A stretch of 64,000 nt of DNA. It comes from Modestobacter excelsi. GTDB lineage: Bacteria; Actinomycetota; Actinomycetes; Mycobacteriales; Geodermatophilaceae. The translations under genes were made by a program, and so were the position numbers. The notes below the pieces were generated by a model that was given only the letters and a program-made list of their open reading frames with translations, made no database searches and was not told the origin of the DNA. Positions 46,326 to 54,064 of the stretch are shown one piece after another; position 1 is the first letter of the stretch, and the number at the start of each line of letters is the position of its first letter. The DNA is taken from positions 47,008 through 111,007 of the forward strand of contig NZ_SJEX01000007.1 in assembly GCF_005930495.1 (NCBI RefSeq). Direction: 5' to 3'.

Positions 46326-47759
46326 TCAGTCCGTCGCCGAGTCGGTGATCAGCTGCCGCTGGTCCGACGCGGTCCGCGGCTGGGGGGCCGCGCCGGGTGT
46401 GGTCGGAGCGGAGAAGCTCCGCTGGAGAGCGGCGACCTCGTCGCGCTCGGCCCGGCCCCAGGTCTCCGGCGTGAGCAACGCAGCACCCAGCCCGAGGAGC
46501 CCGTAGGACATGAAGAGCAGGGCGGGGCCGACCCACCCGACTCCCGCGTACAGGGCGGTGGCGACCAGCGGGGTGAACCCGGAGACCACGGCGGACAACT
46601 GGTAGGCCAGCGAGGCACCGGTGGTCCGGGTCTTCGTCGCGAACAGCTCCGGGAACCAGGCCCCCTGCACGCCGGCGAGGGAGTTCTGGCAGACGGCGTA
46701 GCTGACGATGAAGGCGAGCACGATCGCCGTGGCCACGCCGGTGTTCACCACCAGGAACAGCGGGACGCTCCAGAGCAGGGTGGCCGCCGTGCCGAACATG
46801 TAGACCGGCCGGCGTCCGATGCGGTCGGTCAGCGCACCCCAGAAGGTGGTGGCGAAGATGCCGATGCCGGCCGCGACCATGAGCGCGGTGAGGGTCACCG
46901 GGCGGTCGGCCAGGTCCTCCTTGGACAGGTAGGAGAGCAGGAAGGTCACCGACACCGCGTAGCCGGCCGTTTCGGCGGTGCGCAGGCAGAACGCCCGGAC
47001 GATGTTCCGCCAGTCGTTGCGGATCACCTCGGCGAGCGGGTTCTTCGAGACCTCGCCCTCCTCCTTGAGCTCCTCGAACTCCGGGGACTCCTCCAGCTTG
47101 AGCCGGATGAAGATGCCCACGGCGATGAGCAGGGCGCTGAGCAGGAAGGGCACCCGCCATGCCCACGTGCCGCCCAGCGGAACGCTGATCAGGAACGCCA
47201 GGTTCGCCAGCAGCAACCCGACAGGGAAGCCCGCCTGGGTGATCCCGGTGTAGAGCCCACGCTTGCGCCACGGCGCGTGCTCGAAGCACATGAGGATCGC
47301 GCCGCCCCACTCGGCGCCGAACGCGAGCCCCTGGACCACCCGGACCGCGACCAGCAGCACGCCGGCCCACACGCCGACCTGGTCGTAGGTCGGCAGGCAC
47401 CCGATCAGCACGGTGGCGATGCCCATGAGCAGCAGGGACCCGACGAGGACCGGCTTGCGGCCGATCCGGTCGCCGAGGTACCCCCCGACGATCCCGCCGA
47501 GGGGGCGGACGGCGAACCCGATGCCCAGCGTCGCGAAGGACAGCAGCGTGCCCGACAGCGGGTCACTGGCCGGGAAGAACGCGTCGTTGAAGTACAGGGC
47601 CGCGGCTGTGCCGAAGCCGATGAAGTCGTAGGTCTCGATCGTCGCGCCGATGGAGCAGCCGACAGCGACCTTCTTCTTGGTCGGGGTGCCGTCGATCGGG
47701 TGCCACTCGGCCACCTCTGCGAGAGGGGAGCCACGGTCGGGGACGTGCCGTTCGGTCAT
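46326..47759 (-). CDS. MFS transporter, metabolite:H+ symporter (MHS) family
   Basis: 477 aa from the ATG at 47759 (GGAGG upstream; an ATG at 47786 is a longer option). Twelve membrane segments with the MHS signature GYLGDRIGRKPVLVGSLLLMG, RVVQGLAFGAEWGGAILMCFEHAPWRKRG and ESPEFEELK in the central loop. The family moves small carboxylates such as shikimate, oxoglutarate or proline/betaine with protons. First gene of the transketolase operon; a perfect 20-bp palindrome lies 48 bp upstream. Confidence 0.9.
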   Translation of the reverse strand: MTERHVPDRGSPLAEVAEWHPIDGTPTKKKVAVGCSIGATIETYDFIGFGTAAALYFNDAFFPASDPLSGTLLSFATLGIGFAVRPLGGIVGGYLGDRIGRKPVLVGSLLLMGIATVLIGCLPTYDQVGVWAGVLLVAVRVVQGLAFGAEWGGAILMCFEHAPWRKRGLYTGITQAGFPVGLLLANLAFLISVPLGGTWAWRVPFLLSALLIAVGIFIRLKLEESPEFEELKEEGEVSKNPLAEVIRNDWRNIVRAFCLRTAETAGYAVSVTFLLSYLSKEDLADRPVTLTALMVAAGIGIFATTFWGALTDRIGRRPVYMFGTAATLLWSVPLFLVVNTGVATAIVLAFIVSYAVCQNSLAGVQGAWFPELFATKTRTTGASLAYQLSAVVSGFTPLVATALYAGVGWVGPALLFMSYGLLGLGAALLTPETWGRAERDEVAALQRSFSAPTTPGAAPQPRTASDQRQLITDSATD

Positions 47760-47806
47760 GGTGACCTCCGGGTGAGCGCTGGACATGGGTTCCAGTGGCC
47801 GCTGGT

Positions 47807-47826
47807 GTTGACTGTTAACAGTCAAC
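47807..47826. promoter_or_regulatory. perfect 20-bp palindromic operator
   Basis: GTTGACTGTTAACAGTCAAC is exactly self-complementary over 20 bases and AT-rich in a GC-rich setting. It lies between the MHS transporter start and the gntR gene and is the obvious target for that GntR protein. Half-site GTCAAC recurs at 48717-48722, upstream of gntR itself. Confidence 0.75.
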
Positions 47827-47926
47827 TGGCAACGAGTGTGGGAGGTCAACGTCACAGTGTCAAGGGTCACCGTGGACCCTCGTCGGGCGCACGGTCCCCC
47901 GGGCACGCGCGCAGCCGGGTTCCGCC

Positions 47927-47949
47927 AGGTCGGGGCCGCGGCCCGACCT
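47927..47949 (-). terminator. hairpin terminator after gntR
   Basis: AGGTCGGG and CCCGACCT form a perfect 8-bp stem, enclosing the self-complementary GCCGCGGC, about 50 bp beyond the gntR stop codon. Confidence 0.6.
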
Positions 47950-47999
47950 CCGCGGTCAGGAGGCCGACAGCTCGCTGTGCCGCGGCCGGGGCGGGGGGA

Positions 48000-48662
48000 T
48001 CAGCCCTGTGAGGGCGACGAGGCGAAGTGCTCTGCAGCCGCGGCCATGTGCTCTTCGACGACGGCCACGGCTGCCGCCACGTCGCCGCGCTCGATCGCGT
48101 CGATGATGGGCGCGTGCCGGTCCCGGGCCATCATGGGCGCCTGCCAGGCCGCGCCGTTGAGGATGGCCACCCGCATCCGGCCCTCCAGTCGTTCCCACGC
48201 CTCCACGAGCATCGAGTTGCCGGCCAGTCGACACATGAGGAGGTGGAAGGCGAGATCGGCCTGGATCCGGGCGCTCACGCTCTCGTGCTCGTCGGCGAGG
48301 TCGTCCAGCGCCTTCCGGAGCGCGCCGACCGCGGACTCCCGAGCCGGCGAGGAGATGATCTCCCGGACGGCCAGCGACTCGAGGGCGGCCCGCACCTGGA
48401 AGAGCTCCCGCACCTCGGCGGCGGTGAGGCTGCTGACCCGCAGCATCCCCCGGTTGCCGGTCGTCGCCAGGCCCTCCTGCTGGAGGTGGCGGAGCGCTTC
48501 GCGCACCGTGCCCCGGCTGACACCCAGGGCACTGGCCAGGTCCACCTCGCTGAGGTGGTCTCCGGGGCGGTACTGGCCGGACAGCACGGCCGCGCGCAGC
48601 GACTCGAGCGCCCGCTCGCGCAGCGTGCGCGGGTCCAGGCTCGCCAGCGGCTCCACGGTCAT
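48000..48662 (-). CDS. GntR-family regulator (FadR subfamily)
   Basis: 220 aa. Winged helix LRERALESLRAAVLSGQYRPGDHLSEVDLASALGVSRGTVREALRHLQQEGL, followed by an FCD domain (RELFQVRAALESLAVREI, IQADLAFHLLMCRLAGN, RHAPIIDAIERGD, VEEHM) with Asp and His positions that usually bind metal. Upstream of and on the same strand as the MHS/transketolase/SDR operon, with the 20-bp palindrome between, so it most likely controls sugar-acid or polyol uptake there. Confidence 0.9.
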   Translation of the reverse strand: MTVEPLASLDPRTLRERALESLRAAVLSGQYRPGDHLSEVDLASALGVSRGTVREALRHLQQEGLATTGNRGMLRVSSLTAAEVRELFQVRAALESLAVREIISSPARESAVGALRKALDDLADEHESVSARIQADLAFHLLMCRLAGNSMLVEAWERLEGRMRVAILNGAAWQAPMMARDRHAPIIDAIERGDVAAAVAVVEEHMAAAAEHFASSPSQG

Positions 48663-48796
48663 GACCGACCTCCTCGTGTGCCCGCCAGCCTAGCGGTTGG
48701 GTGTCGACCGGTAGGTGTCAACTCACGACAGACCTCCCCCGGTCGGGCCAGCAGCCCTGGGGCGAGCAGCACCGAGCGCCGCCTGCGCGGTCGAGG

Positions 48797-49666
48797 TCAG
48801 CTCCGCCGGAGGAGGTCGGCGAGGACACCCACGTCCGCCAGGTCCAGGTGCGGGCGCTCGTGCTCGGGCCGGTCCGCGAAGGACCGGGCGTGCCCGATGC
48901 CGGTGTGGACGGCGACGGCCAGCGCACCGCCCCCGAGGGCCATCGGCACCTCGAGCTCCGGGTCGTCGCCGACCACGGCGACCTCGTCGGCGGCCACCCC
49001 CAGGTGTCGAGCGGCCACGTCCAGCGCCTGCACGGAGGGCTTGCCCACGACGGTCACCTCGCACCCGGTGACGTCGCGGACGACGGCGCTGATCGCGCGG
49101 GACGAGCCCAGCGTCCGCCCCTCCGCGGTGGCGAAGTACGGCGACTGTGAGGCGCTGTAGAACGCCGCGCCGGCCGACACCGCCTCGACGGCCGCCTCCA
49201 GCGACTCGAAGGTGAGCTCCTGCCGGTACCAGCCGGCCAGGACGGCGTCCGCGGTGGTCCGGGGCAACGGCGGGAGGGCCTCGATCCCGGCGGCCTCGAG
49301 CGGCTCGGTGATGCCTTTGCCGCCGAGCACCATGACCCGCCGGTGCCCGCGCCGTCGGAAGACCTCGACGGCGGAGGTGGCCGGGGTCAGCACGACGTCG
49401 TCGGGCAGCGGAAAACCTGCTTGCAGCAGTGCGTCGGCGCACTGCTGCGGCGTCTTCACGGTGCCGTTGGTGAACACGCAGAACCGCAGGTCCAGTTCGG
49501 TCAGCAGGCGCACGAACTCGACGGCTCGGGGCAGAGGGCGGATCCCTCGGTTGTTGCGGTCACCGAGAACCAACGTGCCGTCCATGTCCAGGACGAGACC
49601 GCGCACCCGTCGCAGTCGGTCCAGCACGGCGGGAGTCGCAAGGGGTTCAGACATGGGCAGGGCCAT
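48797..49666 (-). CDS. HAD-superfamily IIA phosphatase (NagD/p-nitrophenylphosphatase type)
   Basis: 289 aa from the ATG at 49666; an ATG at 49654 is equally possible since neither has a clear ribosome site. HAD motifs: GLVLDMDGTLVLGD (nucleophile and acid Asp), VFTNGT (motif II), VGKPS with the Lys, and VVGDDPELEVPMA (motif IV); a C2A cap lies between. It overlaps the carboxyltransferase gene and is the last gene of the dikinase/biotin-carboxylase operon. It may clear a phosphorylated dead-end or the phospho-product of the dikinase. Substrate unknown. Confidence 0.86.
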   Translation of the reverse strand: MALPMSEPLATPAVLDRLRRVRGLVLDMDGTLVLGDRNNRGIRPLPRAVEFVRLLTELDLRFCVFTNGTVKTPQQCADALLQAGFPLPDDVVLTPATSAVEVFRRRGHRRVMVLGGKGITEPLEAAGIEALPPLPRTTADAVLAGWYRQELTFESLEAAVEAVSAGAAFYSASQSPYFATAEGRTLGSSRAISAVVRDVTGCEVTVVGKPSVQALDVAARHLGVAADEVAVVGDDPELEVPMALGGGALAVAVHTGIGHARSFADRPEHERPHLDLADVGVLADLLRRS

Positions 49667-51128
49667 CTGCGCGACGGTGCACGAACAGGCGCAGATCGGG
49701 CTTGCCGACTGCCAGGTCGTGGACGGTCTCCCGCTGACCCAGCTCGCGTAGCAGGGTCAGCACCGGTGCCATGCCCGGGTTGAAGTGCTGCGGCGCCGGA
49801 CCGGCAGCCACCATCGCGTCCACCTGCTCGCCGGGCATGTGCGCGCGGAGCAGCAGCTCCTCGTCGCTGATCCCGCGGCCGAACTGGCGACGCAGCTCCT
49901 CCGGCGACGGTGGCGGCGGTTCTGCCTGCAGCTCGCGGGCCCGCGGCCGGTCGAGGATCCGGTCCAGCACCTCCGGGGTGATCGGCGCCGTGGGTCGGCC
50001 GAACCCGCCCATCGCGTACCGGATCACCTGGTCGGAGACGTTCGCGTACCGCTCGCCCATGACGTTGAACAAGGCCTGCGAGACGACCATCTGCGGGAAC
50101 GGCGTGACCATGATCGGGAAGCCCAGCTCGGCGCGGACCTGGCCCACCTCCTCGACCAGGCTCTCGAAGCGGTCCTCCATGCCGATCTCGTGGAGCTGCC
50201 GCCGGGTCGTCGTCATGACCCCGCCGGCGATCTGGTGGTGCAGGAACGCGGCGTCGAAGTCCTGCGGCCGCCCGACCGGGAGTTCTTCCACCGCGGCCAG
50301 CCGGTCGAAGAAGTCGCAGGCCAGGCCGAGAGCGCGGTCGTCGATGTCGACGCGGTGGCCCATCTCGCGCAGGTTGGCCACCGTGCGGCGGGCCTCGGGC
50401 AGCGACGAGCCGTTGCCCAGCGGTCCGCAGCCGGTCTGCACGACCTCGACGCCCAGCTCCGGCGCGATCGCGTAGGTCTGCGGCGAGAACCCGATGGTGG
50501 CGTGCGAGTGCAGCTCCAGGGCCGTCGACCCCAGCGCCGCCTTGACCGCCGGCAGCAACGTGCGGGCCCGCTCGGCGGACAGGATGCCCGCCGGGTCCTT
50601 GACGTACACCCGGTCGATGTCCGCGCACTCGGCCATCTGCCGGGCCAGGTCGGCGTAGAAGGCGTCGTCGTGCACGGCGCTGATCGAGAAGACCAGCGCC
50701 CCGACGACCTCGTCGATGCCCGCCCGCTTCAGCCGGCGGGCGGTCTCCCGGGCGGCGTCCATGTCGTGCATCGGGTCCAGCACGACCACGCGGTCGATGC
50801 CGTTGACGGCGAGCCGGTCGTAGACCAGCTGCATCGTCTCGGGATGCGCGTTCTGCCAGCTGATGAAGCGGAACCCGGTGCCGATGAACTGCAGCTTCGT
50901 CCGGGGCATCAACGCCCGGGTGCGCCGGATGAGCTCCCACGGGTCCTCCCGATGGGTACGCACCAGCATGCCCATCGCGGTGCTCGACGAGTAGTCCAAC
51001 GCCCGGAAGCCGACCCGCTCCAGGAGTGGGGCGACCTGCAGCACGTGCGCGCTGCGCAGGCCGGTGGCGCCCCACAGGCTCTGGTTCCCGTCCCGCAGCG
51101 AGACGTCCACCATCCCCACGTCGGCCAT
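49647..51128 (-). CDS. biotin-dependent carboxyltransferase (OadA/5S-like), altered acceptor site
   Basis: 493 aa. HMGL-like TIM barrel then an OadA-type C-terminal domain. Kept: DVSLRDGNQSL (metal Asp8, Arg12, Gln16), YVKDPAGIL with the carbamylated Lys, and LHSHATIG with the metal His pair. The stretch REDPWELIRRTRALMPRTKLQ aligns closely with transcarboxylase 5S/OadA, but where these have LQMLLRG this protein has LQFIGTG, putting Thr84 in place of the Arg that binds the pyruvate carboxylate. The acceptor is therefore probably not pyruvate. Starts in a TGATG junction with the biotin carboxylase gene. Confidence 0.85.
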   Translation of the reverse strand: MADVGMVDVSLRDGNQSLWGATGLRSAHVLQVAPLLERVGFRALDYSSSTAMGMLVRTHREDPWELIRRTRALMPRTKLQFIGTGFRFISWQNAHPETMQLVYDRLAVNGIDRVVVLDPMHDMDAARETARRLKRAGIDEVVGALVFSISAVHDDAFYADLARQMAECADIDRVYVKDPAGILSAERARTLLPAVKAALGSTALELHSHATIGFSPQTYAIAPELGVEVVQTGCGPLGNGSSLPEARRTVANLREMGHRVDIDDRALGLACDFFDRLAAVEELPVGRPQDFDAAFLHHQIAGGVMTTTRRQLHEIGMEDRFESLVEEVGQVRAELGFPIMVTPFPQMVVSQALFNVMGERYANVSDQVIRYAMGGFGRPTAPITPEVLDRILDRPRARELQAEPPPPSPEELRRQFGRGISDEELLLRAHMPGEQVDAMVAAGPAPQHFNPGMAPVLTLLRELGQRETVHDLAVGKPDLRLFVHRRADGPAHV

Positions 51129-52495
51129 CAGGCCACCTCTCCCAGATGGGGCTGGTGCGTCTGCAGGAAGCGCTCGAAGAAGGCGGTGTCCACTCCCCCG
51201 GCGGCGAACTCGGCGTCGGCCAGCAGTGCCTGGTGCACCGGCACCGTCGTGGTCACGCCGTCGATCCGCAGCAGGTCCAGCGCCGCCTGCGCGCGGGCCA
51301 GGGCGTCGGCACGGTCGACGCCGTGCACGATGAGCTTGCCCAGCAGCGAGTCGTAGTACGGCGGCACCACCGAGCCGCCCTGCACGTGGGTGTCCACCCG
51401 CAGCCCCTCACCGACCGGCAAGACCACCCGCTCGATCCGGCCGGGTGACGGTCGGAAGCCGTGCGCCCAGTCCTCGGCGTTGATGCGGCACTCCACCGCG
51501 TGCCCGGTGAGCACCACGTCCTCCTGCCGGATGCGCAGCGGCAGCCCCTCGGCGACGGCGAGCTGCTCGGCGACCAGGTCCAGCCCGGTGACCATCTCGG
51601 TGACCGGGTGCTCCACCTGGATGCGGGCGTTCATCTCCAGGAAGTAGAAGGTCTCCCGTTCCCGGTCGTAGAGGAGCTCGACCGTGCCCAGCCCCCGGTA
51701 CCCCAGGTGGACCGCCAGGGCCAGCGCCGCGGCCACCATCCCGGCACGGGCCGTGTCGGGGAGCAACGGGGCCGGTGCCTCCTCGAAGAGCTTCTGGTAG
51801 CGCCGCTGCACCGAGCAGTCACGGTCGCCGAGCGCGACAGCCGAGGAGCCGTCGCCCAGGACCTGCACCTCGACGTGCCGACCCGAGGACACGAACCGCT
51901 CCAGGTAGACCCGCGGGTCCCCGAACGCGGCGGCGGCCTCCGAGGTGGCGAGGTCGAGGGTGTGCGCGAGCTCGTCCGCGGAGTCCACCCGCTTCATGCC
52001 GCGGCCACCACCGCCCCCCACCGCCTTCACCAGCAGCGGGTAGCCGACCTCGGCCGCCACGGCCCGCGCCCCCGCGAGGTCCACCGCCTCGCCCCCCGGC
52101 ACCACCGGGAGCCCGGCGGTCAGCGCGTGCGAGCGGGCGGTCAGCTTGTCGCCGACCGCGTGCAGCGACTCGACCGACGGCCCGACGAAGACGATCCCGG
52201 CCGCCTCGCAGGCCAGCGCCAGCGAGGGGTTCTCAGAGAGGAACCCGTAGCCGGGGTGCACGGCGTCGGCGCCCACCGCCTGCGCCGCCCGCACCACCGC
52301 CGCCGGATCCAGGTAGGACGCCGCCGCCGGCGCAGGGCCGAGTCGCACCACCCGGTCGGCCAGCCGGGCCGGCAAGGAGTCGAGGTCCGCGTCCGAGGCA
52401 GCCAGCACCGACTCGATGCCCAGCCTCGCGCAGGTGCGGATCACCCGGGCGGCGATCTCCCCGCGGTTGGCGACCAACAGCCGGTGGATCCTCAC
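51128..52495 (-). CDS. accC: biotin carboxylase
   Basis: 455 aa from the GTG at 52495, in a GTGA overlap with the BCCP gene. Complete AccC: LLVANRGEIAARVIRTCARLG, HPGYGFLSENPSLA, ATP-grasp loop KAVGGGGGRGMKRV, DRDCSVQRRYQKLFEEAP, FLEMNARIQVEHPVTEMVTGLDLV. Carboxylates biotin on BCCP with ATP and bicarbonate. The dedicated operon setting shows it serves the adjacent carboxyltransferase rather than fatty-acid synthesis, where actinobacteria use fused AccA-type proteins. Confidence 0.93.
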   Translation of the reverse strand: MRIHRLLVANRGEIAARVIRTCARLGIESVLAASDADLDSLPARLADRVVRLGPAPAAASYLDPAAVVRAAQAVGADAVHPGYGFLSENPSLALACEAAGIVFVGPSVESLHAVGDKLTARSHALTAGLPVVPGGEAVDLAGARAVAAEVGYPLLVKAVGGGGGRGMKRVDSADELAHTLDLATSEAAAAFGDPRVYLERFVSSGRHVEVQVLGDGSSAVALGDRDCSVQRRYQKLFEEAPAPLLPDTARAGMVAAALALAVHLGYRGLGTVELLYDRERETFYFLEMNARIQVEHPVTEMVTGLDLVAEQLAVAEGLPLRIRQEDVVLTGHAVECRINAEDWAHGFRPSPGRIERVVLPVGEGLRVDTHVQGGSVVPPYYDSLLGKLIVHGVDRADALARAQAALDLLRIDGVTTTVPVHQALLADAEFAAGGVDTAFFERFLQTHQPHLGEVA

Positions 52496-52992
52496 TGTGC
52501 GCCCTCGCCCGGTCCCGCCGTGCTCGATGCCGGGTCCACGACGAGGAGAACTGCGCCGGCAGCGGCGAACTCGCCGTTGACGGCCCGGCACTCGACCACC
52601 GTGCCGAGGACCCCCGCGTGCACGGGGGTCATCATCTTCATCGTCTCGATGACGCCGACGACGGTCTCCTCCTGGACCCGGTCACCGACGTCGACGTACG
52701 GCGGCGCACCCGGCTTCGGGGCTCGGTAGAAGGTGCCCAGCAGCGGGGGGCGCACCGCCACCAGTCCCTCCGCCACGGCAGCCCGCGGCGCGTACGGCTT
52801 GGTCTCGGCAGGAGGTTCGGCGCCGCCCTCCACCACCGGTCGACGCAGCACCCGCTGTTCCGCCGTCCAGCCGGCCGCGCCCTCGCGCCGCACGGTCAGG
52901 GTGAGGTCGGCCAGCTCCAGGTGCAGCTCGTCCAGACCGCTGGAGTCGAGCGCCTTCAGGACGTCACGGACATCGTCGGGACTCAGTTCCAC
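52492..52992 (-). CDS. biotin carboxyl carrier protein
   Basis: 166 aa from the GTG at 52992 with GGAGGGAT upstream. N-terminal helical part resembling AccB (ELSPDDVRDVLKALDSSGLDELHLE), a Pro/Ala linker, and a biotinyl domain (VRPPLLGTFYRAPKPGAPPYVDVGDRV...VIETMKMMTPVHAG) with the biotinylated Lys at residue 119. Carries the carboxyl group between biotin carboxylase and the carboxyltransferase. Lies 1 bp after the dikinase ATP-grasp subunit gene. Confidence 0.92.
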   Translation of the reverse strand: MELSPDDVRDVLKALDSSGLDELHLELADLTLTVRREGAAGWTAEQRVLRRPVVEGGAEPPAETKPYAPRAAVAEGLVAVRPPLLGTFYRAPKPGAPPYVDVGDRVQEETVVGVIETMKMMTPVHAGVLGTVVECRAVNGEFAAAGAVLLVVDPASSTAGPGEGAQ

Positions 52993-52993
52993 G

Positions 52994-54064
52994 TCATCCC
53001 TCCGACGGGCGCTTGCCGCCCAGCATGTTGAGCACGTGGTCGAATGCCCGCGCGGTCGGCGCGGCGACCCTCGCGCGGTCCTTCTCTGCCCACACCGTCT
53101 CGGGTCGGCTCTGCAGCAGGAGCACGTTCTCTCCGACCGGCGCCGACCGCGACACCGCCCATTCGATGTCCTGGGGCGAGCCGTAGTGCGCCTCCACCTT
53201 TCGGGCGATCGCGACCAGCTCCGCGATCTCGGCGTCGCTGATCGACGGGACGTCTTGCAGCTGGCCGGGCACGTCCGATTCGATGACGCCCTGGCCACCT
53301 GTGTCGGGTTGGTGCCAGCGCGTCTTGGTCGCCACCGTCCGCTTGGTGATCTCCCCGGTCACCTTGCTGACCACGAAGGAGTCGGGCGTGACGTCGCCGC
53401 TGACCACCGCCGACCCGAGGCCCCAGCTCGCGTCGATCGCAATCACCGATCGGTCGCCGGTGAGCGGGCTCCGGGTGAACATGACGCCAGAGCTGAGGGA
53501 GTCGACCATCCGCTGGACGACCACCGCCATGGCCAGGTCCTCCTCCGGGATGTTGCGACGGAGCCGGTAGGTCACCGACTCGACGCTGTACAAGCTCGCC
53601 CAGCACCGGCGCACCTGCTCGACCACCTCGTCGCCGCCGCGCACCCACAGGTAGGTGTCCTGCAAGCCGGCGAAGCTGGCATCGGCGGAGTCCTCGCTGG
53701 TGGCGCTGGAGCGCACCGCGACCGGAAGCCGCTCGTTCCCCGCCCCGGCACAGAGCTCGCCGTATGCGGAGGTCACCGCCTCCACGACCGCTCCGGGCAA
53801 CGGCGCTGATTCGACCACGGCTCGCAGGTCGGCGCAGGCAGCGGCCACGGCCGCAGTGTCAGCCGGGTCCAGCGCCGTCACCCGGGGGCCGAGGTCGAGG
53901 GCGGAGACCGCCGACCGGAAGGCCGCCGTCGTGACCACGAACCCCTCGGGCACCCGGATGCCGGCGCGCATCAACTCCCCGAGGCTCGCGCCCTTGCCGC
54001 CGACGGATGGAACGTCCTCGATGCCGACGTCGGCGACGCGCAGCACCGGTCGGGTCGTGGTCAT
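52994..54064 (-). CDS. dikinase ATP-grasp subunit (PEP synthase N-domain-like)
   Basis: 356 aa, the PPDK/PEP-synthase N-terminal nucleotide-binding domain alone: VPSVGGKGASLGELMRAGIRVPEGFVV, VRSSATSEDSADASFAGLQDTYL, RCWASLYSVESVTYR, VVVQRMVDSLSSGVMFT and LQSRPETVW. About 39 kDa, the size of the ATP-binding subunit of phenylphosphate synthase. Four-base overlap (ATGA) with the phospho-His subunit gene upstream implies equal synthesis. It would phosphorylate the partner's His with the beta-phosphate of ATP, releasing AMP and phosphate. It has no barrel for PEP/pyruvate. Confidence 0.85.
   Translation of the reverse strand: MTTTRPVLRVADVGIEDVPSVGGKGASLGELMRAGIRVPEGFVVTTAAFRSAVSALDLGPRVTALDPADTAAVAAACADLRAVVESAPLPGAVVEAVTSAYGELCAGAGNERLPVAVRSSATSEDSADASFAGLQDTYLWVRGGDEVVEQVRRCWASLYSVESVTYRLRRNIPEEDLAMAVVVQRMVDSLSSGVMFTRSPLTGDRSVIAIDASWGLGSAVVSGDVTPDSFVVSKVTGEITKRTVATKTRWHQPDTGGQGVIESDVPGQLQDVPSISDAEIAELVAIARKVEAHYGSPQDIEWAVSRSAPVGENVLLLQSRPETVWAEKDRARVAAPTARAFDHVLNMLGGKRPSEG

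Noticed and set aside
49647..52992. Calling the biotin module a standard acetyl-CoA/propionyl-CoA carboxylase or two-subunit pyruvate carboxylase
   Set aside because: No AccD-type carboxyltransferase is present, and the OadA-like carboxyltransferase appears to lack the pyruvate-binding Arg.
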